This document shows positions 18,052 through 26,968 of a DNA stretch of 64,000 bases, piece by piece (within the stretch, counting starts at the first letter, position 1; each line of letters begins with the position of its first letter). The stretch comes from CAVYUC01 sp963771595 (GTDB lineage: Bacteria > Bacteroidota > Bacteroidia > Bacteroidales > Prolixibacteraceae). The translations under genes and the position numbers were made by a program. The DNA is taken from assembly GCA_963771595.1 (NCBI GenBank), contig CAVYUC010000038.1:127465-191464 (forward strand), written 5' to 3'. The notes below the pieces were generated by a model. The model worked only from the letters and a program-made list of their open reading frames with translations. It made no database searches and was not told the origin of the DNA.

Positions 18052-18059
18052 TACTTTTG
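18052..18059 (+). promoter_or_regulatory. Candidate Bacteroidota -7 promoter box
   Basis: TACTTTTG matches the TAnnTTTG consensus of the Bacteroidota primary sigma factor. It lies 24 bases before the start of the Crp/Fnr regulator. No good -33 TTTG is found at the usual spacing, so the call is tentative. Confidence 0.4.
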
Positions 18060-18082
18060 TTATGTTTTCTTGAACAGGCGGA

Positions 18083-18766
18083 ATGAATCAACAGAATAAA
18101 TTATCAGAGCAGGAAGAATCCGGAAGTTTTGAAGAACTTTTCCCGGACGAATTAAAAATAATTGCCGGCAGCAAAACACAGATTTCCTATTTAAAGGGTG
18201 AAAATATTTTTAAACAAGGCGCTTTTTCACCTTATGTTATTTATGTGGTTAAAGGATTGATAAAAGTTTATTTGCAAACCGGCTACGACAAACAAATAAA
18301 CATCAGCCTGGCCGGCACGGGAGATTTTCTTGCTTTTTCTGCCGTTTTTGGCGAAAACATCCACAATTATTCATCGCAGGCGTTAAAGGATTCGGTAATT
18401 TGTATGATTGAAAAAGAGAGCCTGAAAAAAATTCTGCTGGAACATCCTGAATTTGCCCTTCAGGTTACATCGAAAAACTACCGGAATGAGCGCCATTTAC
18501 TGGGAATAATTAAGAATGTAACCTATAAGCAAATGCGCGGCAAACTGGCTTCAAGTCTACTCTACCTGTCGCAGGAAGAATTTTTGAAGGAAAACATTTT
18601 CAACTGTTTAACCCGCCAGGAAATTGCTGATTTTGCTGCTATTTCAACCGAAAGCGCCATAAAATTCCTGAAAGAGTTTGAAAAGGAAAACATCATTAAA
18701 TTAAAAGGCCGAAATATTGAAATTACCGACAAAAGAAAACTGGAAATAATCAGCAAAACCGGTTAA
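18083..18766 (+). CDS. Crp/Fnr-family transcriptional regulator
   Basis: The 227-residue protein has a cyclic-nucleotide-binding-like beta-barrel (about 20-140; KGENIFKQGAFSPYVIYVVKGLIKVY), a long dimer helix and a C-terminal winged helix-turn-helix (about 170-215; CLTRQEIADFAAISTESAIK). There is no N-terminal cysteine cluster, so it is not an FNR-type iron-sulfur oxygen sensor. The ligand is unknown. It is transcribed away from the redox operon 15.2-17.8 kb and probably controls it, a common arrangement (inference). It is followed 13 bases later by arfB. Confidence 0.92.
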   Translation: MNQQNKLSEQEESGSFEELFPDELKIIAGSKTQISYLKGENIFKQGAFSPYVIYVVKGLIKVYLQTGYDKQINISLAGTGDFLAFSAVFGENIHNYSSQALKDSVICMIEKESLKKILLEHPEFALQVTSKNYRNERHLLGIIKNVTYKQMRGKLASSLLYLSQEEFLKENIFNCLTRQEIADFAAISTESAIKFLKEFEKENIIKLKGRNIEITDKRKLEIISKTG

Positions 18767-18779
18767 ATATTTTGTAAAA

Positions 18780-19196
18780 ATGATGCTCTCGACAGAACAA
18801 AAAGAAAATATTGCAAAGGAATTTAATTACTCGGCCAGCAGAAGCAGCGGCCCCGGCGGACAAAATGTAAATAAAGTAAACACACGTGTTGAACTTCGAT
18901 TTAATATTCCTGCTTCGGAATTTCTGAATGAACAACAAAAGCAAATCCTTCAGTCGAAATTAAAAAACCGCGTAAATACCGAAGGAGAACTTGTATTGAA
19001 TTCAGGTTCGGAAAGAAGCCAGTGGCGCAACAAAACCAAAGTCACCGATAAATTTTTTCAATTGATTGAAAAAGCGCTGACGCCGGCAAAACAGCGAGTA
19101 AAAACGAAACCCACAGCAGCTTCGCGTTTAAAAAGAATTGAAAGCAAAAAGAAAACAGCCCAAAAAAAGCAGTGGCGAAAACCTCCTTCGTTGTAA
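18780..19196 (+). CDS. arfB: Alternative ribosome-rescue factor / peptidyl-tRNA hydrolase
   Basis: The 138-residue protein shows the class I release-factor GGQ motif (G26-G27-Q28 in SSGPGGQNVNKVNTRVEL) and a basic C-terminal tail rich in Lys (RIESKKKTAQKKQWRK), the hallmarks of ArfB/YaeJ. The tail enters the empty mRNA channel of a stalled ribosome and GGQ hydrolyses the peptidyl-tRNA (established). Length (about 140) is typical, and it lacks the codon-recognition domain of RF1/RF2. The start could be Met1 or Met2; the tandem ATGATG is unusual but does not change the product materially. Confidence 0.95.
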   Translation: MMLSTEQKENIAKEFNYSASRSSGPGGQNVNKVNTRVELRFNIPASEFLNEQQKQILQSKLKNRVNTEGELVLNSGSERSQWRNKTKVTDKFFQLIEKALTPAKQRVKTKPTAASRLKRIESKKKTAQKKQWRKPPSL

Positions 19197-19272
19197 AAAA
19201 AGCGGATGTAATTTTTTATGTTTTTTATAAAAATTGTTTCTTTGTGAAGTATTCAGGGAACAAATATCCTTT

Positions 19273-19794
19273 ATGATCAATTTAATGAAAAAAATCCGGG
19301 ACTTGATCATCCGGATAGTCGATAGTTTTTACTTCCCGTTTTTGCGGTTCGTTCCAATCGAAATATTCAGGTACGGGGTTACCGGAGGGGCAAACACCTT
19401 TCTTGATGTTTTGCTTTATTTCATCTTTTACCGCTTCATTATCGACATGCAAATTGTGGATTTGGGTTTTGTTGCTATCAGTCCGCACATTGCCGCCTTT
19501 TTACTTGTATTTCCCATTACTTTTACCTCCGGTTTTTTGCTGGCAAAATATGTCACTTTCACTGCTTCCGAACTGAAAGGAAAAATCCAGTTGTTCAGGT
19601 ATGGTGTTACAGTTGCAGGCTCAATTTTAATCAATTACATTTGCCTCAAGTTTTTTGTAGAATACATAGGCTGGTTTGCCACTTTTTCAAAAATTGTAAC
19701 CACCGTAATTGTTGTTATTTACAGTTATATTTTACAACGCTATTTTTCGTTTAAAACAGCAAATGTTTTAGTCGCCAAACAAATAAACCCATAA
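19273..19794 (+). CDS. GtrA-like membrane protein
   Basis: From the ATG at 19273 the protein has 173 residues and four predicted membrane segments with the GtrA signature FRYGVTGGANTFLDVLLYF at the start of the first and a VTFTASE loop with YSYILQRYFSFK at the end. GtrA-family proteins are thought to take part in moving undecaprenyl-linked sugars or in cell-surface polysaccharide synthesis. No glycosyltransferase is adjacent, so the substrate is unknown. An upstream TTG-initiated extension (19234) is unlikely. Confidence 0.85.
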   Translation: MINLMKKIRDLIIRIVDSFYFPFLRFVPIEIFRYGVTGGANTFLDVLLYFIFYRFIIDMQIVDLGFVAISPHIAAFLLVFPITFTSGFLLAKYVTFTASELKGKIQLFRYGVTVAGSILINYICLKFFVEYIGWFATFSKIVTTVIVVIYSYILQRYFSFKTANVLVAKQINP

Positions 19795-19868
19795 AATTTT
19801 CACTTTATTTTTTGCCGGCAGAGAAGCTTTTTTTCTCTATGTTTATGTTATCTTTAATTAGCTGATTC

Positions 19869-20705
19869 ATGAATCAAACCGGACAAAAATATTATCCCAC
19901 TATTTTGCAGGCCATTCACCTGATTATTTTGTATATTTTCATACAAACGGTTGTTGATTTTCCATTGGCTCTTATTGATTATTACAAAGGAACAGACTAT
20001 TTATACTGGCCGGTTAAGAAGATAATTCTTGGAGTTGGTTCAACTTTGTTTATTCTGATTTACGGTTTCAAAAAATCGAAAGCTCCCCTGCTTCAGGTTT
20101 TTCCGGTTAAATTTTTCAACCCGCTCATAATAGTTCCGTTATTTGCATTTTTTTGGGGAATGCATAATCTGCTCGATATTGTAAATGCTTACATTGAAAA
20201 AATACTTCCGGCGCCATATTGGTTTTGGGAAATGTTTAATAAGGTTTTTGAAAGCGATTACGGCTGGTGGGGCGCTTTTTTGCGGGTGGCCGTTGTTGCC
20301 CCCATTGTTGAAGAACTTATTTTCCGCGGATTAATTTACCACGGATTAAAGCGAAACTACAACAGTTTTACGGCAGTGTTTATTTCGGCATTGTTGTTTG
20401 CCCTTTTTCATTTAAATCCCTGGCAATTTCCGGCAACGTTTGTACTGGGTTTGTTGCTTGGCTGGCTAATGGTGCGTACAAAAAGCATTGTTCTTGCAAT
20501 TTTGGGTCACTCCATAAATAATCTGCTGGTTTTACTTTCGGTAACCTATTGGGAACAAATTTATGCCCATCCCATTTACCTGATGGAAAAGCATGATTTT
20601 CTGTATGTCAGTGGTTTGGTAGTAGCTGCTTCCATAATTTTTATGTACCTGCTCACCACACGATGGATAAAAAAGACGCGAAAGACTGTTCAGCAAACGA
20701 AATAA
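19869..20705 (+). CDS. CPBP-family intramembrane glutamic-type protease (Rce1-like)
   Basis: The 278-residue multi-spanning protein carries the CPBP/ABI motifs: EELIFRGLIYHGL (catalytic Glu pair with Arg, about residue 140), FALFHLNPWQFPATF (His) and GHSINNLLV (His/Asn). The family cleaves or modifies membrane proteins, and some members handle bacteriocin-like or prenylated peptides. About eight hydrophobic segments are seen. It stands in a co-directional run with the GtrA-like gene (75-base gap), and no peptide substrate is apparent nearby. Confidence 0.9.
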   Translation: MNQTGQKYYPTILQAIHLIILYIFIQTVVDFPLALIDYYKGTDYLYWPVKKIILGVGSTLFILIYGFKKSKAPLLQVFPVKFFNPLIIVPLFAFFWGMHNLLDIVNAYIEKILPAPYWFWEMFNKVFESDYGWWGAFLRVAVVAPIVEELIFRGLIYHGLKRNYNSFTAVFISALLFALFHLNPWQFPATFVLGLLLGWLMVRTKSIVLAILGHSINNLLVLLSVTYWEQIYAHPIYLMEKHDFLYVSGLVVAASIIFMYLLTTRWIKKTRKTVQQTK

Positions 20706-20868
20706 AACATAGAATTTTTACAACTGTAAAAGCTCTGCTATTTCAACTTAGATTCCTCTCATTTTAATTAACAAAAGTTTGTTTCATCTTCTTCTAAAAA
20801 GGCTGAACCTATTTGTACCAGAAATGTTATCCTTATATAACAAAATTCAAATTTTAAAATTAACAACA

Positions 20869-21516
20869 ATGGAAGAAGAAAAAACATTCAACATGCCGCG
20901 CATAGGCGACATTGCTCCGGATTTTCATGCAAATACAACTCATGGTCCCATTCAGTTTTCTGAATACAATAAAGACAGCTGGGTTGTCCTGTTCTCACAT
21001 CCAGCTGATTTTACCCCGGTGTGCACCACCGAAATGAGTGGTTTTGCTGTTCAAAGTGATGAATTTAAAAAACTGAATACCAAACTAATGGGTTTAAGCA
21101 TTGACAGCATTCATGCGCATGTTGCCTGGGTGAACAACGTGAAAAAAAATTCGGGTGTACTGTTCAACTTTCCAATAATTGCCGATATTGATATGAAAGT
21201 GGCAAAACTTTACGGAATGCTTCAACCAAACGAAAGCGACACTTCTGCTGTAAGGGCTGTTTTTATTATTGATCCGGCAAAAAAAATCCGTCTGATTATG
21301 TACTACCCGCTTAATGTAGGCCGAAATATGGAAGAAATCCTGCGCGTATTAAATGCCCTGCAAATAGCAGATAAATATAAAGTTGCGCTTCCGCTGAACT
21401 GGAAACCCGGCGAAAAAGTCATTGTTCCGCCGCCAAAAACAGTTGACGAAATGGAGGAACGTGAAAAAAGCGATTATGAAATGGTCGATTTTTACCTTGC
21501 AAAAAGAGATTTGTAA
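20869..21516 (+). CDS. 1-Cys peroxiredoxin (Prx6/AhpC-TSA family)
   Basis: Starting at ATG 20869 (MEEEKTFNMPRIGDIAPDF) the protein has 215 residues. It shows PADFTPVCTTE with the peroxidatic C52, no other cysteine, and the long C-terminal domain with NWKPGEKVIVPPP typical of the Prx6 group. It reduces hydrogen peroxide or organic peroxides using an external thiol reductant. The frame is open 30 codons upstream, but that part (MFHLLLKRLN) is untranslated leader in my view, because the family begins at the GD.AP.F strand. A strong terminator follows at 21548. Confidence 0.93.
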   Translation: MEEEKTFNMPRIGDIAPDFHANTTHGPIQFSEYNKDSWVVLFSHPADFTPVCTTEMSGFAVQSDEFKKLNTKLMGLSIDSIHAHVAWVNNVKKNSGVLFNFPIIADIDMKVAKLYGMLQPNESDTSAVRAVFIIDPAKKIRLIMYYPLNVGRNMEEILRVLNALQIADKYKVALPLNWKPGEKVIVPPPKTVDEMEEREKSDYEMVDFYLAKRDL

Positions 21517-21547
21517 GTCAGCGAATTTGTATAAATCCATATAAAGC

Positions 21548-21582
21548 AAAAGAGCCGTTTCAGCAATTGAAACGGCTCTTTT
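21548..21582. terminator. Bidirectional rho-independent terminator
   Basis: A perfect 15-bp stem AAAAGAGCCGTTTCA / TGAAACGGCTCTTTT with a 5-base loop (GCAAT) lies between the convergent peroxiredoxin and TPR genes. Flanking A and T runs make it work in both directions. Confidence 0.95.
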
Positions 21583-21599
21583 ATGATTGAAAATATCTT

Positions 21600-22448
21600 T
21601 TACATTATTGATTTACAGGCATCCAAAAGTTTTTGTGCATTCTGATTTGATGCGTCAAGTTTTTTTGCTTTTTCCAGTACATCAATAGCTGTTTTAAATT
21701 CTTCTTTTGCTTTATTTACTTCTGCAGTGTAAGCGTCATCCGTTGTTTTTAATGAGCCGTCGCTGATTTTTTGATTGGCAGCAGTGATAATGGCAGCTCC
21801 TTTTTTATACAATTCATTTCCTTCTGAAACATACACATTTGCAAGTGCTGATGAAATTTTATCATCTTCCGGGAATTTCTTAACACCTTCTTCCAGTGTT
21901 GCTTTGTATTCAGCATCCTTGTTCAGTTTATTCAGTGCTACTGCTTTATAGTACAATGCAGTTTCGGGTTTGTAGCCGTTTTCTACTGATTTCCCAAATA
22001 ATTCCACTGCTTTGTCGAGTAAATCACCGCGGTAAGCAGCAATTCCGGCATTGTAAACCAAATCGTTGGAATCATCTTCTGATGTTTCCACAGCTTTTTC
22101 AAAACTTTCCACTGCTTTGGCGTATTCTTTATTATCGTTGTACAAAAGTGCTTTATATTCATAGCTTTTCGAAACATTGGTCCCGTTTTCTATTGCTTTG
22201 TCAAAATATTTCAATGCACCTTCCATATTGTTAGCTTTATAAGCGGCATAACCAATATTGAAATTAATTGACTTATCTACCTGAACATCACCGATGTTAT
22301 TCATGGCTTCATCGTAAAGTGCGTATGCCTTGGCATAATCCTGTGCCTGCAGTGCCTCGTTAGCCTGGTTGATTTTTTCCGCCGCGTCCTGCGCAAACGA
22401 AAATACCGTAACAAAAACGGCCAAAGTTAACAATACTAATTTTTTCAT
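21600..22448 (-). CDS. Secreted TPR-repeat protein
   Basis: The 282-residue protein has a signal peptide (MKKLVLLTLAVFVTVFSFAQ) and about five tetratricopeptide repeats (for example YAKAYALYDEAMNN, GALKYFDKAIENG, YAKAVESFEKAVET, LLDKAVELFGKSVENG), followed by a helical C-terminus (KAKEEFKTAIDVLEKAKKL). TPR arrays form protein-binding solenoids; the partner is unknown. It probably acts in the periplasm. It is monocistronic, bounded by the terminator at 21548 and a 209-base upstream gap. Confidence 0.88.
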   Translation of the reverse strand: MKKLVLLTLAVFVTVFSFAQDAAEKINQANEALQAQDYAKAYALYDEAMNNIGDVQVDKSINFNIGYAAYKANNMEGALKYFDKAIENGTNVSKSYEYKALLYNDNKEYAKAVESFEKAVETSEDDSNDLVYNAGIAAYRGDLLDKAVELFGKSVENGYKPETALYYKAVALNKLNKDAEYKATLEEGVKKFPEDDKISSALANVYVSEGNELYKKGAAIITAANQKISDGSLKTTDDAYTAEVNKAKEEFKTAIDVLEKAKKLDASNQNAQKLLDACKSIM

Positions 22449-22657
22449 CTTTTCTTTCTTTTAAGGTTTTAAATTACTTTTTTATATGTTTTCTTTTAAA
22501 TTTTTGCACATGTAAATGACCAAAAATAACAATTATGAACTAAATACCTAAAACTTATTTTTAGAATAATTGTGTGAGTGACACCTTTTTATCTTATCAA
22601 ACTTCCTGCCAATTTTAGGGAAATCCTTATTTCCTGATTTTTGGATCTTTTAAACAC

Positions 22658-22933
22658 CTAAGGATTAAACATTTCGGGATTCCAAAAGTTTAGTATGTTT
22701 TTAATTAAGTGGATATTATTTTTGGCTTCATCATTATTTTCATCCAAATCGAGAACTTTAAAATAAGCATTCAGGGATCTGCTCCAGTGCTGAAATTTCT
22801 GTTCAAGTTTTCCTTTCAGCAACCAATATTCAACCGTTTCTTCCGGCTTGATTTCATTGAAAACTTTTTCCGCTTCGGCTGTTTTTTCTGTTGAAAGCAG
22901 CTCCTCCACAATCCGCAGCTTTTCATTTTTCAT
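22658..22933 (-). CDS. Small TPR-like protein
   Basis: The 91-residue protein is all helical, with a TPR-like pair (KTAEAEKVFNEI, HWSRSLNAYFKVLDLDENNDEAKN) and no signal peptide. Its start overlaps the 3' end of the glycerate kinase gene by 11 bases, so it is translationally coupled to it. Function is not known; a scaffold or regulator of the kinase or of the RelA-type protein further upstream in the run is conceivable but unsupported. Confidence 0.75.
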   Translation of the reverse strand: MKNEKLRIVEELLSTEKTAEAEKVFNEIKPEETVEYWLLKGKLEQKFQHWSRSLNAYFKVLDLDENNDEAKNNIHLIKNILNFWNPEMFNP

Positions 22934-24044
22934 TTTTTAACGCCAAAATTAATTTTGCCAGCTGAAAGGAAAAATCATAAACCATTTTTCCCGAATTTTT
23001 CATCGCATCTTCAAGTGACATCGATTCATTCAGCATGCTAAAAATTCCATCGAAAGCTTCCGATGCTTCATTCTGAACACTGCCGCCAATGGCAAAAACA
23101 GGTTTGTCAAAACGGCGTGCAACTTTGGCCACAGCCGCCGGTGCTTTGTTATTCAGGGTTTGCGAATCTATTTTTCCTTCACCTGTAATTACAATATCGG
23201 CCCATTTTACATGGTTTTCAAAATCGAGTTGCGCAAGAATAAAATCGGCGCCTGCAACAATTTCAGCATTAAAAAAAGCAATCAGCGGAATGGCCATTCC
23301 ACCTGCAGCGCCTGCCCCTTCTGTTTCTGTCAATTGTTTCCCGCACTCCTTTTCCAGCAATTGCGCCCAGTTTTTTAAGCCTTTTTCAAGTACCGGAATT
23401 GTATCCGGGGTTGCCCCTTTTTGTGGCCCGAAGATTTCTGCTGCGCCATTTTTCCCCAATAGCGGATTGTCAACATCACTTATTATTTTTATGGTAATAT
23501 TTTCTGTTTTATCCGGCCTTTTTATGGTGTTTATTTTCTCCAGGTTTTCACCATTCCCTTCCAGTTCAGTGCCATGTTCATCCAAAAGTTGAAAACCCAG
23601 CGCCTGCATCATTCCGGTTCCGCCATCAACAGTTGCGCTGCCGCCAATTCCCAGGAAAATCTCGTTACATCCTTTTTCAATTGCATGGGCAATTAACTGA
23701 CCGGTGCCAAATGTGGAGGCTTTTAATGGATCAAGCTTTTCTTCTTTTATCAGTTTGATTCCCGAAGCATCTGCCATTTCAATTATTGCAGTTTTTCCGG
23801 AAACAGCATATTTTGCTTCAATTTCATTTCCGAACGGACCTTTTACTCTGGCACTGTGTTCTGTGGCATTCAGGGCCTGTTTCAAAACTTCGCCGGTAAA
23901 ATCACCTCCATCGGCTACAGGAATTTTCCGAACTTCGAATTTTTTTGAACATTGAATAAAACCTTCTTCAATCCTGTCGGAGAAATCGAATGCATTTAAA
24001 CTGCCTTTCATTGAATTGGGCGCTGCAAGAATCTTCATAGTCAA
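22923..24044 (-). CDS. Glycerate kinase, type I
   Basis: The 373-residue protein begins KILAAPNSMKGSLNAFDFSD and contains PVADGGDFTGEVL, EKGCNEIFLGIGGSATVDGG and ITGEGKIDSQTLNNKAP, the signature blocks of the GlxK/GarK glycerate kinase family (about 375 residues). It phosphorylates D-glycerate, usually to 2-phosphoglycerate in this class, feeding glycerate into glycolysis. It lies 12 bases downstream of the RelA/SpoT-like gene in the same direction and overlaps the small TPR-like gene after it. Confidence 0.94.
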   Translation of the reverse strand: MTMKILAAPNSMKGSLNAFDFSDRIEEGFIQCSKKFEVRKIPVADGGDFTGEVLKQALNATEHSARVKGPFGNEIEAKYAVSGKTAIIEMADASGIKLIKEEKLDPLKASTFGTGQLIAHAIEKGCNEIFLGIGGSATVDGGTGMMQALGFQLLDEHGTELEGNGENLEKINTIKRPDKTENITIKIISDVDNPLLGKNGAAEIFGPQKGATPDTIPVLEKGLKNWAQLLEKECGKQLTETEGAGAAGGMAIPLIAFFNAEIVAGADFILAQLDFENHVKWADIVITGEGKIDSQTLNNKAPAAVAKVARRFDKPVFAIGGSVQNEASEAFDGIFSMLNESMSLEDAMKNSGKMVYDFSFQLAKLILALKNEK

Positions 24045-24056
24045 TCTTTTTTTGGA

Positions 24057-26246
24057 TTATTTTTCGCCTCTGGAAACCGAAGTTACGCCTTTTATTTTTT
24101 TGAGCTTGTGTATCAGGAATTCAAGATGGTCGATATTATAAACCGAAAGTTTTAATATTCCCTCAAATTTGCCCCTGTCAGTTTCAATGTTTATCGAGCG
24201 CAACTGCGCGCCAACATCTTTTGAAATGATATGTGAAATATCGGCCACTATTCCCGTTTCATCGGTACCTGAAATATGCACTGAAGTAAAAAAAGAGCCG
24301 GGGCTTTCCACATTTTTCCAGCGGGCCTTAATCACACGGTACGGAAAACGCTCCTTCATTTGCGGGGCATTGGGGCAATTGTTCCGGTGAATTTTTATGC
24401 CTTCGCTTATGGTTACAAAACCAAAAACAGAGTCGCCGAAAACAGGATTACAGCAGCGGGCCAGCTTGTGGTTTATGTTTTTCAGGTTATTATCGATAAT
24501 CAGGTAATCATCGCCACCATCGAAAGTCAGATCTTTAACCTCATTTTTAGGCAGCAACTCTTCAATCCGGTTTTTTGTGCTTTCTTCTTCTTTTTCAGTG
24601 AAAATTGATTTTACATCAAGCGGATCGATTTTTCCATCGGCCAGATCAAAATAAAAATCTGCCGCCAGTTTATAATCATATTTTTTTAAAATCCTTCGAA
24701 TGGCTTCATCATTCAATTCGATTTTCCAGTTTTTAAACTTCCGGGCAAGCGTTTCCCGTCCCAATGCCGCCTGATTTTTACGTTCCTCATTTAAGCTGGT
24801 TTTAACCCTGTTTTTTGCCTTTGTGGTTTTAACAATATCGAGCCAGTCGATTTTGGGTTTTTGATTATTTGATGTGTCAATGGAAATCTGATCGCCGTTT
24901 TTAATCTTGTATTTCAGCGTTACTTTTTTCCCGTTCACCTTGCCGCCCACGCACTTATCCCCGACATCGGAATGAATTTCGTAGGCAAAATCAAGCAGCG
25001 TTGCCCCTGCCGGCAATTTTTTCAAATCGCCTTTTGGAGTGAAGGCAAAAATTTCGTCGCTGTAAATATTTATTCTGAACTGATCAATAAAATCGACTAC
25101 ATTCATTTCCGGGTTTTCCAAAATTTCGCGAATGCCGGTCAGCCACGAATCGAAACCTGAGCTTTCCTTTCCGCCTTTGTACCGCCAGTGCGCGGCAAGT
25201 CCTTTTTCAGCCACTTCATCCATTCGGCGCGTACGGATTTGTACTTCCACCCACTTTCCCTGCGGCCCCATTACGGTGGCATGCAACGACTCGTAGCCGT
25301 TCGATTTGGGAATGGTAATCCAGTCGCGCAACCGCTCAGGATTAGCCTGGTATTCTTCTGTGACCACTGAATAAACTGTCCAGCAATCTGATTTCTCATT
25401 TTCAGGTTTCGAATCGAGGATAATACGAATGGCAAACAAATCCATCACTTCATCAAACGAAACCTTTTTTTTCTGCATCTTATTCCAGATTGAAAAAAGG
25501 GATTTGGTGCGGGCTTTCATGGAAAAGCTAAACCCTTTCTGCTTCAGTGTTTTTTCAACCGGTTTAACAAATTCGGCTACAAAATTTTCGCGTTCCTTTT
25601 CTGTTTCCTTTAACCGGTGAACCACATAGTCAAAGGCTTCCGGATTCTGATATTTCAGGCATAAATCCTGCAATTCGGAATTGATGCTGTACAAACCCAG
25701 CCGATGGGCCAGCGGCGCATATAAATGGGCGGTTTCGCTCACCAGCCGTTTCCGGCTTTCTTCGTTGTACATATCCATGTGGCGCATCACCTGCAGGCGA
25801 TCGGCAATTTTTAAGATAATAACCCGCACATCGCCGGCCAGGGCCAATAAAAGTTTACGGTAATTTTCAGGATGCAATTCAACTGTGTCGGTTCCCAGTG
25901 CATTGATTTTGGTCATTCCTTCCAGAATGGAATAGACTGAATTCCCGAACTGCTCCTCAATTTCCTTTTGCGAAACCTTTCTTTCCAGCCCGGCATACAT
26001 GATGTTGTGGAGCAATCCTGTTATCACAGAATCAGGTTCCAGTCCTATTTCCATTGCAATTACTGTTGCAACATCGAGCGAATGGTTGACAATGATTTCG
26101 CCCGTTTCAAACTGCTTTTCATCTATTACATTAAGTACAAACTGAAAAGCTTTTTGCAGGTTGTGCAACGATGATTCATCCCACGATAACTGGCAAAATT
26201 CCTTCAGATGTTCGTATCGCGTAAATATTTGTTCTTTAATTTCCAT
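24057..26246 (-). CDS. RelA/SpoT-family (p)ppGpp synthetase with degenerate hydrolase domain
   Basis: The 729-residue protein has the full Rel layout: HD-like domain (about 30-180), synthetase (about 230-360; TKSLFSIWNKMQ, PKSNGYESLHATV, WVEVQIRTRRMDEVAEKG), TGS (FAFTPKGDLKKLPAGAT), zinc-finger-like (HKLARCCNPVFGD) and C-terminal ACT. In the HD domain the motif LLHDxVED reads LLHNIMYAG (H80-N81), losing the metal-binding Asp and the following acidic pair. It is therefore probably a synthetase without ppGpp hydrolase activity, like RelA of proteobacteria, which implies a separate hydrolase elsewhere in the genome. The ERLRDWI segment before SNGY is of the basic RxKD type. Confidence 0.92.
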   Translation of the reverse strand: MEIKEQIFTRYEHLKEFCQLSWDESSLHNLQKAFQFVLNVIDEKQFETGEIIVNHSLDVATVIAMEIGLEPDSVITGLLHNIMYAGLERKVSQKEIEEQFGNSVYSILEGMTKINALGTDTVELHPENYRKLLLALAGDVRVIILKIADRLQVMRHMDMYNEESRKRLVSETAHLYAPLAHRLGLYSINSELQDLCLKYQNPEAFDYVVHRLKETEKERENFVAEFVKPVEKTLKQKGFSFSMKARTKSLFSIWNKMQKKKVSFDEVMDLFAIRIILDSKPENEKSDCWTVYSVVTEEYQANPERLRDWITIPKSNGYESLHATVMGPQGKWVEVQIRTRRMDEVAEKGLAAHWRYKGGKESSGFDSWLTGIREILENPEMNVVDFIDQFRINIYSDEIFAFTPKGDLKKLPAGATLLDFAYEIHSDVGDKCVGGKVNGKKVTLKYKIKNGDQISIDTSNNQKPKIDWLDIVKTTKAKNRVKTSLNEERKNQAALGRETLARKFKNWKIELNDEAIRRILKKYDYKLAADFYFDLADGKIDPLDVKSIFTEKEEESTKNRIEELLPKNEVKDLTFDGGDDYLIIDNNLKNINHKLARCCNPVFGDSVFGFVTISEGIKIHRNNCPNAPQMKERFPYRVIKARWKNVESPGSFFTSVHISGTDETGIVADISHIISKDVGAQLRSINIETDRGKFEGILKLSVYNIDHLEFLIHKLKKIKGVTSVSRGEK

Positions 26247-26313
26247 ATTTTAACCCCTCTAAAAAGCACTTCAAATCATACTAAATATATAACAAATTTC
26301 ATTTATGCAATTC

Positions 26314-26775
26314 CTACTCATTCTTAGCCGGAGGATTGACTCCTCTCCTTTGGAGAGGTAGGGAGAGGTCATTGGTTTTTCGGTCATCCACAATCAATTT
26401 TATTTTTGCCAAAACCTCTTCTAAATTACTTTCAATTTCAGCATTTTTAAATCTAATTACGCGATACCCAAAAGATTCAAGTCGTATAGTTCGTTCCTGA
26501 TCTTCCATTATTTTCTTCATGTGGATCTTTCCATCCACTTCAATAATTAATTTAATTGATAATGCAACAAAATCAGGAATATAAATATCAATTATATGCT
26601 GTCTCCTGAATTTTACTCCCATTTTTTTATTTCGCAAATGTTGCCACAGGATTTGTTCGGCTGCTGTCATTTCATTTTTCAGATCGCCTCTAATTTCTTT
26701 TACGTGCGGATAAAATTTTCTTTCGGCAGTATTCCAGCGAGGTTTTGAATATTTATTTTCTTCCTTCTTTGACAT
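26314..26775 (-). CDS. DUF559 (Vsr-like nuclease fold) protein
   Basis: The 153-residue protein contains RGDLKNEMTAAEQILWQHL, KFRRQHIIDIYIPDFVALS, LIIEVDGKIH and YRVIRFKNAEIES, the pattern of the DUF559 endonuclease-like family related to Vsr mismatch nucleases. The candidate metal ligands are the Glu of TAAE, the Asp of IPDF and the E-x-D of IIEVDG. Such small proteins are common and often lie in variable gene positions or inside inteins; the biological role is unsettled. It is a single gene upstream of relA with no obvious partner. Confidence 0.88.
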   Translation of the reverse strand: MSKKEENKYSKPRWNTAERKFYPHVKEIRGDLKNEMTAAEQILWQHLRNKKMGVKFRRQHIIDIYIPDFVALSIKLIIEVDGKIHMKKIMEDQERTIRLESFGYRVIRFKNAEIESNLEEVLAKIKLIVDDRKTNDLSLPLQRRGVNPPAKNE

Positions 26776-26920
26776 TTTGTTGTTGTTTTTTCGGACCCCC
26801 TAAATCCACCAAAGGGTGACTTAAGAACAACGCCATTCATTAAAAAACCCAAATCAAACGTTTCATATCTTTTTATTGATTATCCCTGATTTAAAACAGG
26901 CCGGGTAAACCGCAAACAAA

Positions 26921-26945
26921 AAAGGCTGCTCAACCGGCAGCCTTT
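26921..26945 (-). terminator. Terminator of the ferritin gene
   Basis: The stem AAAGGCTGC / GCAGCCTTT (loop 7) is followed on the minus strand by TTTTTTGTTT. It lies 23 bases after the ferritin stop codon. Confidence 0.9.
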
Positions 26946-26968
26946 CACTTATATTTTATTTGAAAAAC

